Assembly (NCBI GenBank): GCA_946902985.2
Contig: OX336398.1
Coordinates: forward strand, 235,022,120 to 235,086,119
DNA: 64,000 bases
Direction: 5' to 3'
Source: Meconema thalassinum
Lineage: Eukaryota > Arthropoda > Insecta > Orthoptera > Tettigoniidae
The translations under genes were made by a program, and so were the position numbers. This document shows, in pieces, positions 21,795-31,971 of this stretch (positions are counted from its first letter, which is position 1; each line of letters starts with the position of its first letter). Below the pieces are notes generated by a model. The model was given only the letters and a program-made list of their open reading frames with translations. It did not search any database and was not told the DNA's origin.

Positions 21795-22268
21795 ATAGTA
21801 CATTATGCAACGAGCCTATAATGGCTATAATTAAGACACGAGTATGTTTATAAAACGAGCGTATGGGAGTTTTATAATTTCCATACGAGTGTCTTAATTG
21901 CCATTATAGGTGAGTTGCATACGACTGTTTATGTTCGACGATAATTATTATAACTCTTTTTTGTTCGAACTTAAATATTCATAAATATCTGTCGAAATTT
22001 CGCCAGTTTTGTGTACTAAACAGAGCGCATGAAACGCAGAGAATACCTTGTATTTGACCATGGCCTCCTCGATTATCCTACTATGACACTAGACCAGGCA
22101 GTGAAAATTAAATTAGAAGGCCGAGAAACTCAGCGCATCTAATTATCTAATTGGTCAAACAACTGTTTCTTGAGCTCTGATTGGTGGGAGAAACTGTTTC
22201 ATAATGAAAAATAGTGTTATAATGAGCCTCATTATAGTACAGTTTTCTGACATATAATAGTCAGGGTC
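21795..22268 (+). mobile_element. MITE-2, copy 2
   Basis: Starts ATAGTACATTATGCAACGAG and carries the terminal hairpin formed by CCTATAATGGCTATAATTAA and its inverse about 70 bp on. It ends at GACATATAATAGTCAGGGTC, the inverse of the end of copy 1. About 470 bp, non-coding. Confidence 0.7.
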
Positions 22269-22689
22269 GAACATAAATTATATTAAGAAATAATTAAGAT
22301 ATAGCCTACTTGGAAAATTTAACCAAACACTTTTTTTGAAAGGCAATATTTTTAAGCATACTATTGACATTATTGATGGTGGTGATGTACAGTATTAACT
22401 ATAACTTTGTAAGTTCTCATAATGCTATGTTACATATTAGTGAAGCTACGATTTAATTGTTAACTGTGTGGTAAAACTCCCACTAGGTGTCGTATGACCC
22501 CCCATTAGCAGGTTAGCGAACTATCTCCTTCCCTGTGATGTGTTTCTTTATAACCTGAAACTCTGATCCCCGGGTCACTTTTATTTGGTCCACCTGTATA
22601 AGGCGTGATAAAAAAGTTTCCGTTTTCGTTTGAGGGCATTGCTCGACTACGATACTTCTTCTTCTTCTTCCTCTTCTTGGTCGTAGTTC
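22269..22689. other. Unassigned, with two transposon-end-like stretches
   Basis: 22555-22600 is the complement of a sequence like 9732-9786 (see there). 22595-22660 (GTGATAAAAAAGTTTCCGTT, then CGTTTGAGGGCATTGCTCG) resembles a mariner 5' terminus and the inverse of 26090-26122. Neither is followed by transposase. The rest is unassigned. Confidence 0.35.
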
Positions 22690-22840
22690 GATTTCGAACG
22701 TCGTGACCCCTCACGCAATTCTGTTAACAATACCCCACCATACAGCGCGGTCTTCTGCTGTATGCATTAATTTCTCAAGTGGCAGATTAATCAGACTCTT
22801 TATCTGGTCAAGGTACTGGTTCGGGCCGCCAGATTGCAGA
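22690..22840 (-). pseudogene. LINE ORF2 C-terminal tail with (AAG)n-like end
   Basis: On the minus strand the frame reads QYLDQIKSLINLPLEKLMHT, then AEDRAVWWGIVNRIA and a stop: the C-terminal end of LINE ORF2 proteins (DQI...AEDRxxW...V). It is followed by an A/G-rich AAGAGGAAGAAGAAGAAG tail at about 22655-22680, the likely 3' end of the element. Confidence 0.65.
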
Positions 22841-23632
22841 TTCTAGTTCATTTTTAGCAATAGGAGGAATAAGGCTTCCTAATTGGCTCTCACAAGAAAT
22901 CGTTGGTCGTGGTTAGTCCGTGTAGTAAACGCCGTGAACCAATCAGATACCATTCTTGTAATTATGACTATTTTTGTATAAGAGGCAGAGCAGTGAGTTC
23001 ATCCGTCCCCCATTCTCGTAAACATAACAGGGGACTAAAGAAATTTTAAATATCCATATACATTTTCAAATCAAAAACCTACTTTACACGCCAATCATGA
23101 TAAATAAGTGCGTGAATCTGATCTTAAGATAGAAGTAGGTTCGAGTGCCACCGTTGACCCTCTTAGAAATGGTAGGTATTCCGTGGTCTTACATTTTGTA
23201 TTCAGAAAAATGCTGTGATAGCCCCTTCCAGAAACCTATGGCTGCTTTTATCCGAACCGTAGTCACAGATTATTTATCAGACAGAAAGTTTAATACACTG
23301 ATGACCACGGTGTCCCGATCCTTTAAAACCTGAGTTATTATTCCTGAAACACATAATTAAGTGTAGGCCTACACTGGCAAGTCTCAATATTGTGGCCTAA
23401 TGTTTTTATTACAACACTTTCTTGCAACATAAATTACTGGTGGAATATTCTTTTTAACAACGCATTGCGAACATTATGATTAAGTTGAACTACGTAACAA
23501 TACCAAATGCATAGTTTATTCTTATACTTTCAATGAACTGCAGCAGCAAGCAGCCTTGCAACCACTGCACAACTGATTTTGGCCACTATGTTCCCTCACA
23601 ACAGCCAACAGAAAACCATAATCTTCCCTATG
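22841..23632. other. Unassigned sequence
   Basis: No coding trace, SINE head or terminal repeats recognised in about 790 bp. Confidence 0.45.
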
Positions 23633-23830
23633 CTAAAACTGAACTAGAATTTGCCATCTCGCGTTCGGAGCACGTCCCCTCAGCCGTTTTCCATCAACTT
23701 TACCCTGGATAATACACTTCTCAATGCCAACTCGCCGGATGACATGGCCGAAAAATTTCAACATTTGCCTTTGGATGTTCAGGATTAAGCGTGCTTTAGG
23801 AGCAATCCTCCGATACGGGTGCATAGACTA
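23633..23830 (-). pseudogene. LINE reverse-transcriptase C-terminal fragment
   Basis: The minus-strand frame reads LKFFGHVIRR, then IEKCIIQGKVDGKRLRGRAP: the (K/R)(F/Y)GH(V/I)xRR...GK(V/I)xGxRxRGRxP signature found downstream of the LINE reverse transcriptase. Only about 60 codons are preserved, truncated at both sides. Confidence 0.65.
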
Positions 23831-24124
23831 AGCACGGACACTTAGTAGGCAAAGGATTAGTGTGGCAGTCTTGTCTTGCCAAGGTGTGTGCGTTAAATGC
23901 AGCAATGGCAATTATGCTGACGTTATTACAAAATGCGTCTAAACAGGGCCTACAGTCCAGCCGCTGAGAGTCGAGCTCTGACATTTCTCATGAGGGAGAG
24001 TGACAGCGTTGCCGGTTCTGTGCCGTGAAATATAACAAAACAACGTGGACTACATAAAATATTTCACATGATTTTAAATAAATTCTGAAGAACCGCTGAC
24101 GATCTACATATAGCCTATATATAA

Positions 24125-24535
24125 TACGCTAAGGTGTATGTTTCACAAAACTCAAGCTCCTAAACCAGAGGGAGTTAGAAGGTGTGGTTTGTACCTAAAT
24201 CTTCCAAATAGTCTCAATAGTACAGGAAAAATGTTGCATTGCTTGAAAAGTCAACGGAAATATATTTATTTGTTTATAAAGTGCTTTTAAGCAATTGATC
24301 AAGATGATAGCCGCTGGTAGAACTGTGTCGCATAGCACTAGGGCCGGGTGGGTAGTCCGTACACATGGGGCACACAACCCATTGTGCAACCAGCAGCAGT
24401 GATGAATTGCACTCTGATTTCGTAAATATCGACTATTTTGTTTGAAAAGTGCGTTTAAACAAGTAAACATATTTATAGAAGCCCGCATTCAGCAAAGCCA
24501 GGCGGGTGGTTTATACACATGTGAGAGTTCTCGCA
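24125..24535 (-). repeat. Dispersed repeat T, copy 2
   Basis: Inverse copy of 3355-3650 over 24125-24400. A second partial copy of its outer part (GGCGGGTGGTTTATACACAT; GAGAGTTCTCGCAC) follows at 24430-24530, so the element is partly duplicated here. Confidence 0.65.
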
Positions 24536-24626
24536 CGGTCTTGGCAACATCGATCTAAATTTAAAGACCGACTTACCGGGAAAATCACTGATTGGTACAG
24601 GTGACCACATTCTTCACAGTAGTTAA

Positions 24627-24813
24627 AGTGCGCGACAAACCATTGGAAGCCTGAAGGTCAAGGGGCCCTCCGCTCCGCTCTCCTTCCCGTGCCTGGTGGT
24701 GTTGCCATGCTATTGCACAGTACCTTCAGTCGAGTGCTGGATGCGAGAACAAACATGACAACACCGTACCTACTAGACGTGACCTTCGGGCTTCCAATGG
24801 TTTGTCGCGCACT
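24627..24813. mobile_element. 187 bp MITE with ~35 bp terminal inverted repeats
   Basis: AGTGCGCGACAAACCATTGG and further GAAGCCTGAAGGTC at the left are matched in inverse at the right end (GACCTTCGGGCTTCCAATGG, TTTGTCGCGCACT). The interior of about 115 bp is non-coding. Confidence 0.75.
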
Positions 24814-25120
24814 ATAGTGACTTCGCCAACATAGGCAGAATTCCAATGCAATCGAAGAATTTAGGTTTTGTAACCGCAATGTCGTTTCTTGACTGCCCAA
24901 GGATAAACACCGGTGGATGTCCATCGGAGAGTGACCAATGTGTATGGGGCAGCAATTCTGTCGAATACTACCGTTATTCTTAGATAACCGGGGTCCATTG
25001 GTTATTGATTTCAGGGAAGCTGGTGTCTCCATCATTGGGCAGCACTGGAGAAATTACGACGATCAATACAGTATTGTAGCTTTCACAAATATCATATGTG
25101 AAAATAAATTACTCGTGAAA
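24814..25120. other. Unassigned sequence
   Basis: Nothing recognised in about 300 bp between the MITE and the foldback arm. Confidence 0.45.
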
Positions 25121-25735
25121 AAAAGTTTGGTGCTTTTCAGTCGGTCAACACGATTATACCCAAATGAGATGGGTTATTCCTTTATCCTGAAATAAATTAC
25201 ATGAGGTTAATAAATATTAATAATAATTAAATATTAACATTAATTAATTAATTAATTAATTAATTCTTATTCTTATTCCTCTTTAGCGTTTGTCCCGCCT
25301 CGTGGCAGGGTCCGCTATGTGAATCCGCTGTCTCCACTTTACTCGGTCATGGGCCCTGTCCGGATGTAGGTTGACGCTGTGCAGTGTATCGGCCCAACGT
25401 TGTCTCGGTCGCCCCTTTGGACTCTTCCGGGCGACCTCGCCACTCCTGACCGTAGCACATACCCAAACCATCGCAGACGACCCTCACGCATTTTGTTGTT
25501 GATTGCCGCGATACCAAATCGTTCCCGTATTCTTTCATTGGGGATGTGATCCATCCTAGTAATGCCAGCTGTCCATCTAAGTAATTATTAATTAATATTA
25601 ATATTAATAAATACTTATTAATCTCAGAAATGTTTGATGATTCGGGAATACCCATCTCATTCGGGTTGACGACTGAAGAGCAGCAAACTAAGGCAACACT
25701 GAAAAACGCTTCAAACAGCATAATTACAAGTGAAA
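25121..25735. repeat. Inverted-repeat pair enclosing a LINE fragment
   Basis: 25125-25215 (GTGCTTTTCAGTCGGTCAAC ... GAGATGGGTTATTCC) and 25605-25705 (inverse) are diverged copies of the arm that forms the palindrome at 27355-27577. The space between holds (ATTA)n at 25230-25265 and the RTE-like fragment at 25283-25590. Confidence 0.6.
25283..25590 (-). pseudogene. RTE-like LINE C-terminal fragment
   Basis: Reading leftward from about 25582: AGITRMDHIPNERIRERFGI, AAINNKMREGRLRWFGYVLR, then after a frameshift near 25440 KSPKGRPRQRWADTLHSVNL, HPDRAHDRVKWRQRIHIADP, ATRRDKR and a stop. This is the C-terminal end of an RTE/BovB-type ORF. The ending is intact, while the upstream reverse transcriptase is missing by 5' truncation. 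Confidence 0.8.
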
Positions 25736-25754
25736 ACTAAGGGATGATATGTTT

Positions 25755-26122
25755 CGCTCCTCAAGCCAATTACGGAGTGCAATTAATGCGAAACGTCCAG
25801 GAAAACGGCGACATGGAGGTGTCCAGCTTCATGATAACGCACGTCCCCATACCACAGAGGTCGTAAGTCGCCAATTCCGATGAAAGAGACGCAAGCAAAC
25901 GCCCTATAGTCGTCATCTTTCCCCACGCCTTAGGTATCTTAAAATAGGCCTTGAAGGGTCGAGGATTGCTGTCGGACGAGGATGCAACAGGGCAGGGGAT
26001 CTTTAACCTGGTGTGTCGGTGCGATTAGTACCTCAATACTCACGGTGATTTTTTCTGATCGCCTTACTGATTCTGGACTGTACGACAATCAAACGGGAAC
26101 ATTTTGATCACCCCTTATATTA
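25755..26122 (+). pseudogene. mariner-like transposase fragment and 3' end
   Basis: The frame reads LRSAINAKRPGKRRHGGVQL, then HDNARPHTTEVVSRQF: the second catalytic aspartate block (HDNARPHT) of mariner transposases. Downstream is degenerate, ending near GGAACATTTTGATCACCCCT at 26098-26118, which looks like a mariner terminal repeat. N-terminal half absent. Confidence 0.65.
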
Positions 26123-26134
26123 ACATTTATTGAT

Positions 26135-27349
26135 GATGATTATGATAATGGTTATTCTAAGTGGCATAACATCTAGGTTATCGGCCCCTAATGGTTTGAG
26201 TGAGAGTGAAAAACTGAGATGAGAATGAAAACTGTAACTATATGTGTTTAATTCAATAATTGTTGGGGCTCACATTTCATTTCATTTCATATTTATTCAT
26301 TAGGTCCTTACACTATATTGACAGTACACTGAAGGGAGTGTCTAAAAAGAGCAAAGCCCCACTTTGCATTCGGGATGCGTCAGAGCCACCTCTAGTGGGA
26401 CGTGGGTGACCATGGGACCCCAGCTGAGTCCGGCATTGCCTCCACTTACTTGTGCCGGGCTCCTCTCTGTCTTCTTTCCTGTCGACCTCTCTTGGTCAAT
26501 TCTTTTTCTCTTCTGACCCCAGCGGTATTAAGGTATCTGAGGCCTAGGGAGTCTTTCACTTTGTCGCCTTAAATAGCCCTTGTCTCATCCTTCCCGATTC
26601 CCTCATTGTTCGAGGGGTCAGCCTTCTTTTTCTTTTCATGTTATCTCCTGCCTTCTGCTTAAGGACCTAAAGAAGGCATTGTGTATGTAGCCCTACCACT
26701 TCTGGTGCACCCGGGTTAGTGCTACAAACTTACATACTAAAAAAGAAATGGTAAACAAATAAAGGATAAGGCAAATAAAGGACAGGAAGAAAAGAAATGC
26801 CCTCAAACCTCGAAGAATGAGGATTGAGATACTTGGAAGGAAGGAGAGCTATGAAAGGCAGTTAGGAAAGAGAAGGAGGAGAGGGCCCGCCCGAAGGTCA
26901 GAGGAAAAAAGGGGACAAAACGGACCCAGCTCAGGAATCCCTCAAGGTCACCATCTCCCAAACTCACCAGCCGTGAGCCCCTGAGGGTGAAACAATATCC
27001 ATGGTGCACCAGAAGTGGTGGGACTATACTGTAGACACAATGCCTACTTTATGTCCTTGTGCAGAAGGCAGGAGATAACATGAACAGAGAAAGAAGGCTG
27101 ACCCCTCGAAGAATGAGGGTGTTAGGAAAGATGAGACAAGGGCCATTTAAGGCGAGAAAGTGAAAGACTCCCTAGGACTCGGATACCCTAATACCGTCGG
27201 GGTCGGAAGAGAACAAGAGTTGACCAAGAGAGGTCGACAGTAAAGAAGACAGAGAGGAGCCCGGCACAAGTAAGTGGAGGCAATGCCGGACTCAGCTGGG
27301 GTCCCATGATCGCCAACCCACGTCCCACTAGATTTATTGAATTAAACAC
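26135..27349. repeat. Dispersed repeat R, inverted pair
   Basis: A left copy (26385-26735, plus) and a right copy (26740-27325, minus) meet near 26738, giving a large imperfect palindrome. The outermost arms match as TGTGTTTAATTCAATAA at 26247-26263 and its inverse at 27333-27349. 26135-26200 carries the ATC-rich tail phrase (inverse of GGCCGATAACCTAGATGTTA) of the same family. The arms differ from each other, so this is not an exact assembly mirror. Confidence 0.65.
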
Positions 27350-27354
27350 AATGA

Positions 27355-27577
27355 CAAGAGTTTAGTGCTTTTCAGTCGGTCAACACGAATGTACCCAAAA
27401 GAGATGGGTTATGCCTTATTCCTGAAATAAATTACATGAGGTTAATAAAACACTAGGATGACCAGTTTCGATTATTAATCTCATGTAATTTATTTCAGGA
27501 TTAGGGCATAACCCATCTCTTTTGGGTACATTCGTGTTGACCGACTGAAAAGCACTAAACTCTTGTTTACTAAGGCA
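27355..27577. repeat. Near-perfect ~100 bp palindrome
   Basis: Arms of about 100 bp (GAGTTTAGTGCTTTTCAGTC ... GAGGTTAATAA and its inverse) flank a loop of about 23 bp at 27452-27474. The right half continues into GTTTACTAAGGCAACACTGA as does the copy at 25695, so the element is larger than the palindrome. Non-coding; a foldback element or the terminal hairpin of one. Confidence 0.75.
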
Positions 27578-27879
27578 ACACTGAAAATATCGCTTCAAAC
27601 ACCACAATGTTAAACACAATGTATAAAAGCTATACAGTTTTATTCGTCCTATGTATAACGTGAGATTGACAGAGTTATTTGTGTACATTCGAACAGGGGA
27701 TACTGTGCGTAGGGTTCACCAACACATTCACTGAAACCTTTCCTGCTGCACATTCGGTTATGGAATCCATATATTGCCCCTCTGAGGCGGAAGTCCTAAC
27801 TCACTTCCTCCACTCTCATGGATGGTGTGAGGTAGAAGATGGAGAGGATTTCTGCTGCTTCCTGTGCCCGTTCTTCCAG

Positions 27880-28055
27880 GTTCCCATTCCCCCATCTCAG
27901 ACCGCCATCTTGGAGGTGGTATTCCATGGTTTCCCACTTCTACTCCAGGCAAAAGCCAAAATGGTTCCTATCTTAAAGCCACAACCTCCTTTTTCGCAAT
28001 CCTCACACATCCTACTACAGACACCAGGCCATCAGACAAGTTCTACGAGGGACGT
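27880..28055 (+). repeat. SINE family 2-like core fragment
   Basis: Contains the core of family 2 (TGGTTTCCCACTTCTACTCC, then AAAGCCACAACCTCC) without the tRNA-like head. Diverged from the copies at 41042 and 57625. Confidence 0.5.
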
Positions 28056-28079
28056 ACTGTAATGTTTTACACTTTACTA

Positions 28080-28805
28080 TATTCTACCCAAATGAAGTAC
28101 ATTACACATCAGTTGTTACGTCCACCTTCTGAACATAATCTCCTTGTAGCTTTATGCACTTTTGCCATCGATATGTCAGTATCTCCAGACAAGATCCAGC
28201 CGACTTCATGGCTAGGCTTGTGACTGGTGTTGAGATATGGCTCCATTACCATGAGCCGAACACGAAACAACAATCGATGCAATGGAAGCATAGGGGCGGA
28301 CAGTCCACCGCCAAAGAAATGTCGAACAGTGCCATCAGTTAGCAAGCGAATGGTGACAGTGTTCTGGGACACAAAGGGCATCATCCTCATTGACTGGCTG
28401 GAATTGGGGACCACGATTGACAGTGCAGCAAATGTGGCAACTCTCAAGCGTTTAGTCGTGCCATTCAAACTAAGCAGCCAGGAAAATGGGCTAAAGATGT
28501 GCCTCTGCAACATGACAATGCCCGCCCCCACACTAGTTGAGAGACCACCAATGCCATTGATCAAATGGGATTCACGGTGCTGCCACATCCACCATACTCT
28601 CCCGACTTGGCACCTAGTGATTATCACCTGTTCGGGAACACGAAGAAACCTCTGGACACAGCTGTCAATGCATGGCGACGCAGCACTCTGAATGAATGGT
28701 ATCAGGAATGTCTGGAGAGACTGACACATCGATGGCAAAAGTGCATAAAGTTACAAGGAGATTATGTTGAGAAGGTGAACGTAACAACTGATGTGTATAC
28801 ACATA
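28080..28805 (+). mobile_element. mariner-like element with extended inverted repeats, copy 1
   Basis: The left about 100 bp (ACCCAAATGAAGTACATTAC ... CATCGATATGTCAGT) are an inverted copy of the right end, which also encodes the transposase C-terminus. Between them, 28200-28740 encodes a decayed catalytic domain in several frames: LVTGVEIWLHYHEPNTKQQS, PPPKKCRTVPS, RMVTVFWDTKGIILIDWLEL, LQHDNARPHTS and HPPYSPDLAPSDYHLFGN. The first catalytic aspartate block reads TGVEIW where mariners have TGDETW, so Asp is replaced by Val. The DNA-binding N-terminus is absent. Same family as 43471-44848. Confidence 0.8.
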
Positions 28806-28822
28806 CATACACTGATGTCTAA

Positions 28823-30081
28823 GTCACTAAAAATGAAATAACCACAACAATGACTTCTCTGGAAGAAGAATAAGAAGACGACGACGAATACTGCCGTATC
28901 TGGTCTCTACAAAACAGAATTCCTGAATCATCCTCAGAGGCATTACTTTTAAGAGAAAAAGTGACACAGTCAGTCTGAAAGACTAGACTTTGTATCATTT
29001 TATATGTTACCAATGCTGAGAAATGCTTCGCTCGAAGCCAAAGACTCTTGTCATGTTAGAAAACTACCTGCATAATAATTATCTTGCTTTATAATACTTT
29101 ACCTTGTTTTAAATTACTCGCGAACGGCAAGTGCAAACCAAGGGCAAAGCAAGGTGACGTGCCCCTTCCATCCAGTCTAAAAACATTTATAGTGGGCGAT
29201 GTATTGAAGATAGAGATATGCTCTCCGGGACTTTTTTGTAGAACTGTTCATACTGACCAATTCTTACGCTCATAGTATATTGATATTTTTAACGGTTTGC
29301 CCAGCGAAGGTCTAAGAAGCGCACGGACGAAAAGTTTGTTTTCGACATTTTCACAGAAATCGTTATTGCTTGGCTTCCTTTGATCATACATAAATTATTT
29401 TCTACAGAATCTTTCCTCGAGATATCCTTTACAGAATGGTGAAAACCGCATCAAAATCCATCCAGTGGTTCTCGAGATTACCCGTGACCTCCAAGAATCG
29501 GGGATTTTTGTCTTAAACTAACGAAGTAGAGATTGTCGGGGAACACGTGCACCAAGCGACACTATGACGTCACACACCTCAGTGCATCTGGGTACATTTC
29601 GTCCAGTCACCGTAACGTAACGCCAGGCCCCAGCGTAACGACGAAGTCGACAAGATCATTTAAAATGATAAAAATTCCCATTCTCTTCTCTCTCACCTGA
29701 ATTGCAAACACACACACGTCCAGTACAGGGAGTGAATGACCACGATGTTGAAGCCTCGAAATGAAACAACAACAACAACAATCACAAATGTGCAATGAGA
29801 ATATACCGACTCCTCCACAATCAAATATTGTTTTGTTCGCAGTTCGTGACCGCACCCTTGTATGTTCATATCACCAGAGATGTGACAATTATCACGCACA
29901 CTGCCATTATCTCTGTTTACCCGTTGGTCACCTGTCTGTTTTATTTATCGTTTGAGAGCGTTCTATGTTATAGTGTTACATCATAATATTGCTGCTAACT
30001 TTCACGCTGTTTATGAGAGAATATGCCCACCAGGATGGAGGACAGCCATGCTGACTAGATAATAGTAGATTGTTTTATAAT
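28823..30081. other. Mostly unassigned; one Helitron-style phrase
   Basis: No coding trace recognised. The stretch 29430-29500 (GGTGAAAACCGCATCAAAAT, then CAGTGGTTCTCGAGATTA) resembles a phrase common in non-autonomous rolling-circle or LINE-end repeats of insects, but I cannot classify it. A (CAA)n run lies at 29767-29783. Confidence 0.35.
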
Positions 30082-30330
30082 TAGCCTACTTTCGATTTTT
30101 GCTAAAAATAAACGTAGACTTACGAGTCTACACGGGCCACAAGTTGTAAGTCTGTCTGTGTGTGAGTATCTGTATCCGGTATCACTTCAAACACGAATTG
30201 AACGAAATTTGGTACAGAGGTAGCACTAGTAAAGGGCACCTCAGTGGCATGTATTATATCGCAGCCATCTTTACCTAAACTGAATGGCGGCAACCCAAAC
30301 ATTCAAAACGTAAAATCAAATTCTTTCTCT
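30082..30330 (+). mobile_element. Helentron-like element H9, 5' fragment
   Basis: Starts TAGCCTACTTTCGATTTTTG with the paired GTAGACTTA block, then GTCTGTCTGTGTGTGAG and the AACGAAATTTGGTACAGAGG phrase, as at the start of H2, H5, H6 and H7. Cut off at the (TC)n run before the LINE at 30339. Confidence 0.55.
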
Positions 30331-30338
30331 CTCTCTCT

Positions 30339-31060
30339 CTATTCGTTTAGTCCATTCCAACTCTCCGTGACCCCATGTACTAAACTACGCCAATTTCTTC
30401 TGTCCTGCACTGCCTCCCGAAGATTTTCCAAGCTGGAATTTAGTGCTTCTGTGATGCCATCCATCCATGTCATTCTTTGCCTCCCTCTTCTTCTTGTGCC
30501 TTCTATCTTCCCCAGCATTAAGGTCTTCTCTAATGAATTATATCTTCTCATGATGTGTCCAAAGTAGCCCAGTTTTTGTTTCAGGATTAAGCGCTCCAAG
30601 GAGCACACTGGTTTAATTTGCTGTAAAACTGACTTATTGGTTCTCTTCGCAGTCCATGGAACTCTAAGAACTTTTCTCCGACACCATAATTCGAAGGAAG
30701 GAAATCAGGAAAATCAGTCAGACGTGGGGTTTCGAGGAAGAAGAGAAGAAGACTACACAACATCATTGGTCAGAGCAGCGGAAACAGTCCCACTCGTTGC
30801 GAATGAAGGAATACTGGGCCAACAGGAAGGCTAGAAAGTGTTGATTTCGCGTGGTCCTAAGCGACCCATTCTCTGAAGAGGAAGAAGAAGAAGGAATCTA
30901 TCCTACGGCGTTCAGCTTTCCTTATGGTCCAGGTCTCACATCCATACATCACAACTTGAAAAATCATAGCCCTTACTATACGGATCTTTGTTGTTAATGT
31001 TATGTCTCAACTCCTTAAGATATTGTCCAGATTTGAAAATCAAATTACGACTAAACTAAT
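30339..31060 (-). pseudogene. BovB/RTE-like LINE C-terminus, interrupted by another LINE
   Basis: Upstream part (31060-30890, minus): SNLDNILRS, DITLTTKIRIVRAM, VVMYGCETWTIRKAERRRID. Downstream part (30608-30339): CSLERLILKQKLGYFGHIMR, RYNSLEKTLMLGKIEGTRRR, GRQRMTWMDGITEALNSSLE, REAVQDRRNWRSLVHGVTES and a stop. Together these follow the C-terminal region of BovB-type RTE elements closely. Between them sits a plus-strand LINE end at 30612-30890, which replaced about 40 codons. A (TC)n run at 30325-30340 adjoins the 3' end. Confidence 0.8.
30612..30890 (+). pseudogene. LINE C-terminus, family Y copy 2, inserted in the BovB-like LINE
   Basis: The plus-strand frame ends TQHHWSEQRKQSHSLRMKEY, WANRKARKC and a stop, matching the ends at 5950-6162 and 60745-61010. 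It is followed by an A/G-rich GAAGAGGAAGAAGAAGAAGG tail, as expected for a 3' end. Only about 60 codons are left. Confidence 0.65.
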
Positions 31061-31253
31061 CATCCTATCTCTACCAATTTTGGCAACAACACACCTTCAT
31101 ATGGGACGCGTCTTTTTTTTTTCAAACTACAAGGTAATCAGAGGTACCATTTAAAGGTGGTGGTTGTGTGAATTATGCAAGCATTATAATCCATAACTTA
31201 GGGTCCACCAATTCCGATTATTGAGCATTCCTAAAGGACGTGGCCTGTTGTAT

Positions 31254-31420
31254 ATGGAAGTGAAACTGTTGGTGCAGCAGGAAAGAGGATAATAGAAGCG
31301 TTTGAAATGTGGTGTTACAGGAGAATGATGAAGATCAGATGGGTAGATAGAGTAACAAACGAAGAGGTATTAAGACGAGTGGGAGAGGAGAGATGTTTCT
31401 GGCGGCTGAAGAAATAGGTT
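31254..31420 (+). pseudogene. RTE-like LINE fragment, same family as 56088-56867
   Basis: Frame GSETVGAAGKRIIEAFEMWC, YRRMMKIRWVDRVTNEEVLR, RVGEERCFWRLK is nearly identical to the corresponding part of the LINE at 56500-56650. Truncated on both sides. Confidence 0.75.
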
Positions 31421-31584
31421 GCTATAAAATTCGGAACGGAAATATTTCCTATGTAAAATATCACTGTAAACCGGAAATCTGACTAACGCGGAAACGGAAC
31501 AAAATTCCGGAACTGTAGGCGTAAATAACCTGGCTAAGATGGATTATCTTATCCATAAAACAAAACAATGTACACTACTACATT

Positions 31585-31917
31585 TTGAGCGCGACTCCAA
31601 AGTTCTTGGAAACATTAACGACTGAAGACATTCAAAGTGCAACTGATATTGTTTTCGAAAAAAGCAGGTGTGAAGTCATGGAAGAAATGCACGACGACGA
31701 TGATGAAGGCAACGAAAGAGAGTTAAAAATACACCCTTTTGGAGAAGCACTGTCTGTTGAGAGTGACCTTCATGAATGTGTAGCTTCCAAGAATGCTCCA
31801 GAACTCCTGGAGTTGATGCAGGATGCAAAGGAGATCATACAACGTTCTCTTGTAAATAAGACGCGACAATGCACTTTGAAAGACATGTGGAAGCAAAGAA
31901 ACAAGGGGAGAATCTGA
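31585..31917 (+). pseudogene. Possible pogo/Tigger transposase C-terminal region
   Basis: 110 codons without an ATG start (TTG at the first codon). Acidic centre (EEMHDDDDEGNERE), then ALSVESDLHECVASKNAPEL and a basic end with QCTLKDMWKQRNK, a Q-x2-L-x2-(hydrophobic/aromatic) arrangement like the PCNA-binding-type ends of Tigger-like transposases. Sequence around 31460-31500 and 33735-33775 contains GGAAAC/AAACGGAAA phrases that could be the element's terminal regions, with H3 inserted between. The identification rests on composition and context, not on a catalytic motif. Confidence 0.35.
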
Positions 31918-31971
31918 AATTTGTGTATGTACGTTTAAAATACAGTGTAATACATGAGAATCTATTCTCTT

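Noticed and set aside
27679..28062. 127-codon plus-strand open frame with a Cys/Phe-rich start
   Set aside because: Its second half is the SINE family 2-like core fragment; the first half shows no domain.
28109..28738. 209-codon minus-strand open frame
   Set aside because: Antisense of the mariner transposase relic, whose plus-strand blocks (HDNARPHTS, PYSPDLAPSDYHLF) are unmistakable.
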